From Prostheceraeus crozeri (lineage: Eukaryota; Platyhelminthes; Polycladida; Euryleptidae), in the NCBI GenBank assembly GCA_907163375.1, contig CAJQUW010012516.1:62001-126000 (forward strand): a stretch of DNA of 64,000 bases. Reading direction: 5' to 3'. A model generated the notes under the pieces. It was not told the DNA's origin. It saw only the letters and a program-made list of their open reading frames with translations, and did no database searches. Below are positions 61,270 to 64,000 of the stretch, in pieces. The number at the start of each line of letters is the position of its first letter. Position 1 is the stretch's first letter. The position numbers and the translations under genes are program-made.

Positions 61270-61593
61270 ACATTGTGGTACTGCGGAAAGTCGATAGAAA
61301 CAACAGGTTGCTGCTGAGCTGTCGAATTCAGCTGTTCTTTCAGTTTCATGGATGATATCACGTATCTGAAATTTCATTTGTGACTAATTCAGTCGAAAAT
61401 TTTTTACTGTCATGGACATAGATTGATCCGCTTCATCATCAGGCTCTTTGACAATTAAGTACTCCATAATTTTTTGGTCCAGTTCATCCGAATCCACCTT
61501 TCGACGCTTAGTTGGGCTAAATTGCGGGTAATTTCCTGGCTGCGAACGAGGTGCGTTAGATTCTTCTCTACCTCCTTCAAAATCATTTTCGTC
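61270..61593 (-). pseudogene. MADF/BESS-type partner gene of the Harbinger element
   Basis: On the minus strand the frame reads DENDFEGGREESNAPRSQPG, then TKRRKVDSDELDQKIMEYL, EPDDEADQSMSM and, past a TAG stop near 61,395, SQMKFQIRDIIHETERTAEF. Basic patch, acidic patch and the helix pair resemble the BESS end of MADF/Myb-like DNA-binding proteins. In Harbinger elements such a protein is encoded opposite the transposase. The N-terminal DNA-binding part was not found. Opposed orientation to the transposase exon supports the pairing. Confidence 0.6.
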
Positions 61594-61699
61594 ATTATAA
61601 AAATGAATTTTCGTTCATCGGCAGGTATTGCAAATTGGTCATTGTACTGAAACGGGAGTATGATTGAAGAATTAAACATTGACTATATATGATGTTTAA

Positions 61700-62740
61700 C
61701 GCAAATAATAATCGCCGCCATTGACAAAATAAATTTGTTTTCGAAAAAAGAATGACGCGGTCAATAAAATGCGATATTATCTTACTCGTATACTGGACTG
61801 GAAATTCGAGAGTCTCGTTTATGAGTTCGATGGTGCAAAGGAAGGTGTAGAAGTACAGCTGTCAATACAAGTTAAAAAATCGATTTCTTAAAATAGCATA
61901 GTGCATGTGTCATACATTTATATGTAGATGGAAGCATGAACTACTTAGTTATTGTGTGTCAAATTATCTGAAAACAAACACTAAAAATGTAAATTCTATA
62001 GGAAGCGATGACAGTCTATTGGAATTCTCTTGAAAAGAAAAGGTGTCAAATTTAGTAAGTTCCAAACCCCTTTTCTAGCCAATCTACTTTTCTGCTATTA
62101 TTCTAATTATTATTCTAATTTCCAAAATATCAAATTTATATATTTGTGTAAAGGGAGCACTGATTTCGACATCAATTTAGGTAATCTATGACTAATTTTC
62201 CTAACAGGCCTATATCAACATGCAAGTCAAAAATACTATTAGTTCAGAAGACTCTAAGCGACAGCTAGAAATAATAACCGATGTTTCATTGCAGAAATCA
62301 ATCATTTGATTCTTTCGCCTGTTGATTAATTCGTCCTGTGAAGCTCCTGACATCAGATTCTACTCAACATTGATCATTCGAATGGCCGTATACTCCGTTC
62401 AGATCCCTCACTGAAATGATCTCCTTCATTTTAAAATTCAAAATGTAGAATTTAATTTTGCATAAATTATCATTTTCCTCATACTTTTTGCTTGACATAA
62501 TATGTATCTCCACTTCATTATTAATTCGAGGAACTTTGATATGGGACATGGAGATGGAATATTTCTTTTTCTGAGGTTTCAATTTTATTGTTATAATTGA
62601 TATGGCTGTGAAATTGCTCAAATCAATGCTTTGCAAACCATATTCCTGCTGCATAAAACACAGTAGTTAAATTAATGACGAAATCTACATCATAAGATAA
62701 AAATACTTATTCCCAAGCTGCGTTCAGTAGATGACTATGA
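61700..62740. other. Non-coding stretch with no recognised feature
   Basis: The 96-residue frame at 62364-62654 on the minus strand has no family motif. The right end of the Harbinger element was not identified. Confidence 0.35.
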
Positions 62741-62744
62741 GCAT

Positions 62745-62880
62745 CAGTATAATAATAATATTAATAATACTTTATTCGTCAGTTACAAAGGGCGGTAATG
62801 ACAGAGGCGGGGTGACAATTACATCATGAGTACATCGAAAATTTCACAAAACTGTTATTATACAAAGCAAGTCGCCTTAA
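62745..62880 (-). mobile_element. LINE 3' tail with AATAAAGTATTATTA end
   Basis: On the minus strand GTAACTGACGAATAAAGTAT is followed by repeated ATTATTA units, ending near 62745. This is the usual 3' end of CR1/L2-type LINEs in invertebrates. The upstream part, to about 62,880, is non-coding and the rest is absent. Confidence 0.55.
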
Positions 62881-62884
62881 ATCC

Positions 62885-63900
62885 TTACTACTTGTCGATA
62901 CAAGTATGTCATCTTCAACGACAACGATTAGAAATATTGAACTCAACATGCACATGTATATGTATTTTAAGTCTGCTAAACTTACTCTCTTAGTTGCAAA
63001 CAAGTTAACAAAAATTCCTGATGTCAGAATACTTGTACTTTTTGATTTTCCTCGATACAGAACCAGATTTTTTTTCTTACTTTAGGGCAATAATTGATGA
63101 ATGCGTCTCTTAGATTCATCCATTTATTGCGTGCACTCTCACCTATAACCTATAGCAAAAAGTGATCAAGATTTTGTTGATTGTAATGTCTCATCAATTG
63201 TATGGGCTACTTTTTTGGTCCTTACTCCGCAAGTTAACTCTGGATGCATCGAAAATATTTCAATAAATTAGCGTTTACTTCTCGACGAATCCAATGCCTC
63301 AAGCATTCACACGGTGGAATGGATATCTTAGTGTGTACTGTTAGTAGCATGGAAGATGACTTGCGGAAGGACTTACATGACCCGACTAGAGCTGGAGCGA
63401 TAAAGCAATTTTCAAAAACATATGACATGTGACATCAAAAACATGTGATTGAGATTGTGATTAAACATTTCAAAAGTTTGATTATGAATACGATTGATGA
63501 TTAAGATAAATTTCATGATTATGTTTAACCTAAAAAATGTGTTGAATAACATTCTGATTGATTCATCCAGAACTAGACCTGACCACCACCAACTGGATTC
63601 ATTATTGAGTTTGGAACGATTGAATACCACGTACACTATACGTGACATCGAAAAGTTTCCACCATAGAAATCTGCAGTTTTCACTCTTAATTCTCTGACT
63701 GACACAGCGTCGCGCATGGCAGCGCAGACCGCATGATGATCGCTTATGCTGTGTCCACTGTTGCCTCTTTACACATCAGACTGATAATCTGTCATTCTTT
63801 AAACCATAATATGACAGATGACAGACCCAGAGAGCCGATGATCAAAAGGAAATAATGGAAGATAATGCACAGATACTTGCAGACAATGTACTTGCATGAA
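62885..63900. other. Non-coding stretch with a shared repeat near its end
   Basis: Overlapping frames at 63234-63432 on both strands have no family motif. The segment 63,805-63,890 is the partner of the repeat at 59,440-59,520. Confidence 0.35.
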
Positions 63901-63916
63901 ATCAACTTCTAAAATA

Positions 63917-64000
63917 CAGTTGAAAAAAGAGTTTCTATGAACATCAAAATTGCAGATGGCTTCTTTAACGTTTAATGACAGTTAAACAAGTGGCGCGCTA
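63917..64000. mobile_element. Second copy of the 1.17-kb TIR element, cut by the window edge
   Basis: GAGTTTCTATGAACA, GGCAGAT-like words and TTGACAGTTAAACAAGTGACGC-like sequence match 50,684-50,785 in order, with about 50 bases missing in the middle. The sequence ends inside the right inverted repeat, so the terminus lies outside the window. Confidence 0.65.

Overview
The window looks like animal nuclear DNA, most likely from an echinoderm or another marine invertebrate deuterostome. It is AT-rich. The one convincing host gene has long introns with GT-AG boundaries. Two palindromic words, TAGGCCTA and TACATGTA, recur throughout, and I know both as enriched in echinoderm and other marine invertebrate genomes. 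The transposon families also fit such a genome: Penelope-like elements, several LINE clades, hAT, piggyBac, PIF/Harbinger and an EnSpm/CACTA-type element. No prokaryotic operons, CRISPR arrays or LTR retroelements were seen.

Region 1 (about 370-12,310) is a five-exon host gene on the + strand. Its reading frame stays open and in phase across all four introns, giving 638 residues. The C-terminal two thirds resembles the mitochondrial deubiquitinase USP30, but the Cys box and catalytic His and Ser positions all appear lost. The N-terminal third carries extra membrane segments. It therefore reads as a predicted inactive USP. Its introns hold a piggyBac-like MITE, a 1-kb TIR element, a Penelope fragment, a tRNA-derived SINE, a minisatellite and a LINE relic.

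Region 2 (12.3-30 kb) is mostly non-coding. It holds a hAT element with an 8-bp target duplication, a Penelope 3' piece between 57-bp inverted repeats with a recognisable hammerhead ribozyme, a hAT-type terminus at 19,109, a piggyBac-type terminus followed by a 79-bp tandem array, a foldback and an old hAT copy.

Region 3 (28-47.7 kb) is a dense transposon cluster. It contains a two-gene EnSpm/CACTA-like unit, with a broken Tnp2-type transposase followed by a four-exon accessory gene that is fully open. It also holds a second minisatellite, the 3' part of a piggyBac element with three copies of an 18-bp palindrome, a hAT element at the edge of a Penelope element, and a Harbinger relic. A hAT-type terminus at 47,717 is inverted relative to the one at 19,109, and near-identical 8-bp flanks suggest that the whole 28.6 kb may be one nested insertion.

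Region 4 (47.7-64 kb) holds more elements: a piggyBac MITE, a 1.17-kb TIR element with a Harbinger MITE inside it, two copies of one CR1/Jockey-type LINE, a foldback, a hAT element with a perfect 8-bp target duplication, and a Harbinger transposase exon next to a MADF/BESS-type partner on the other strand. No second host gene is evident.
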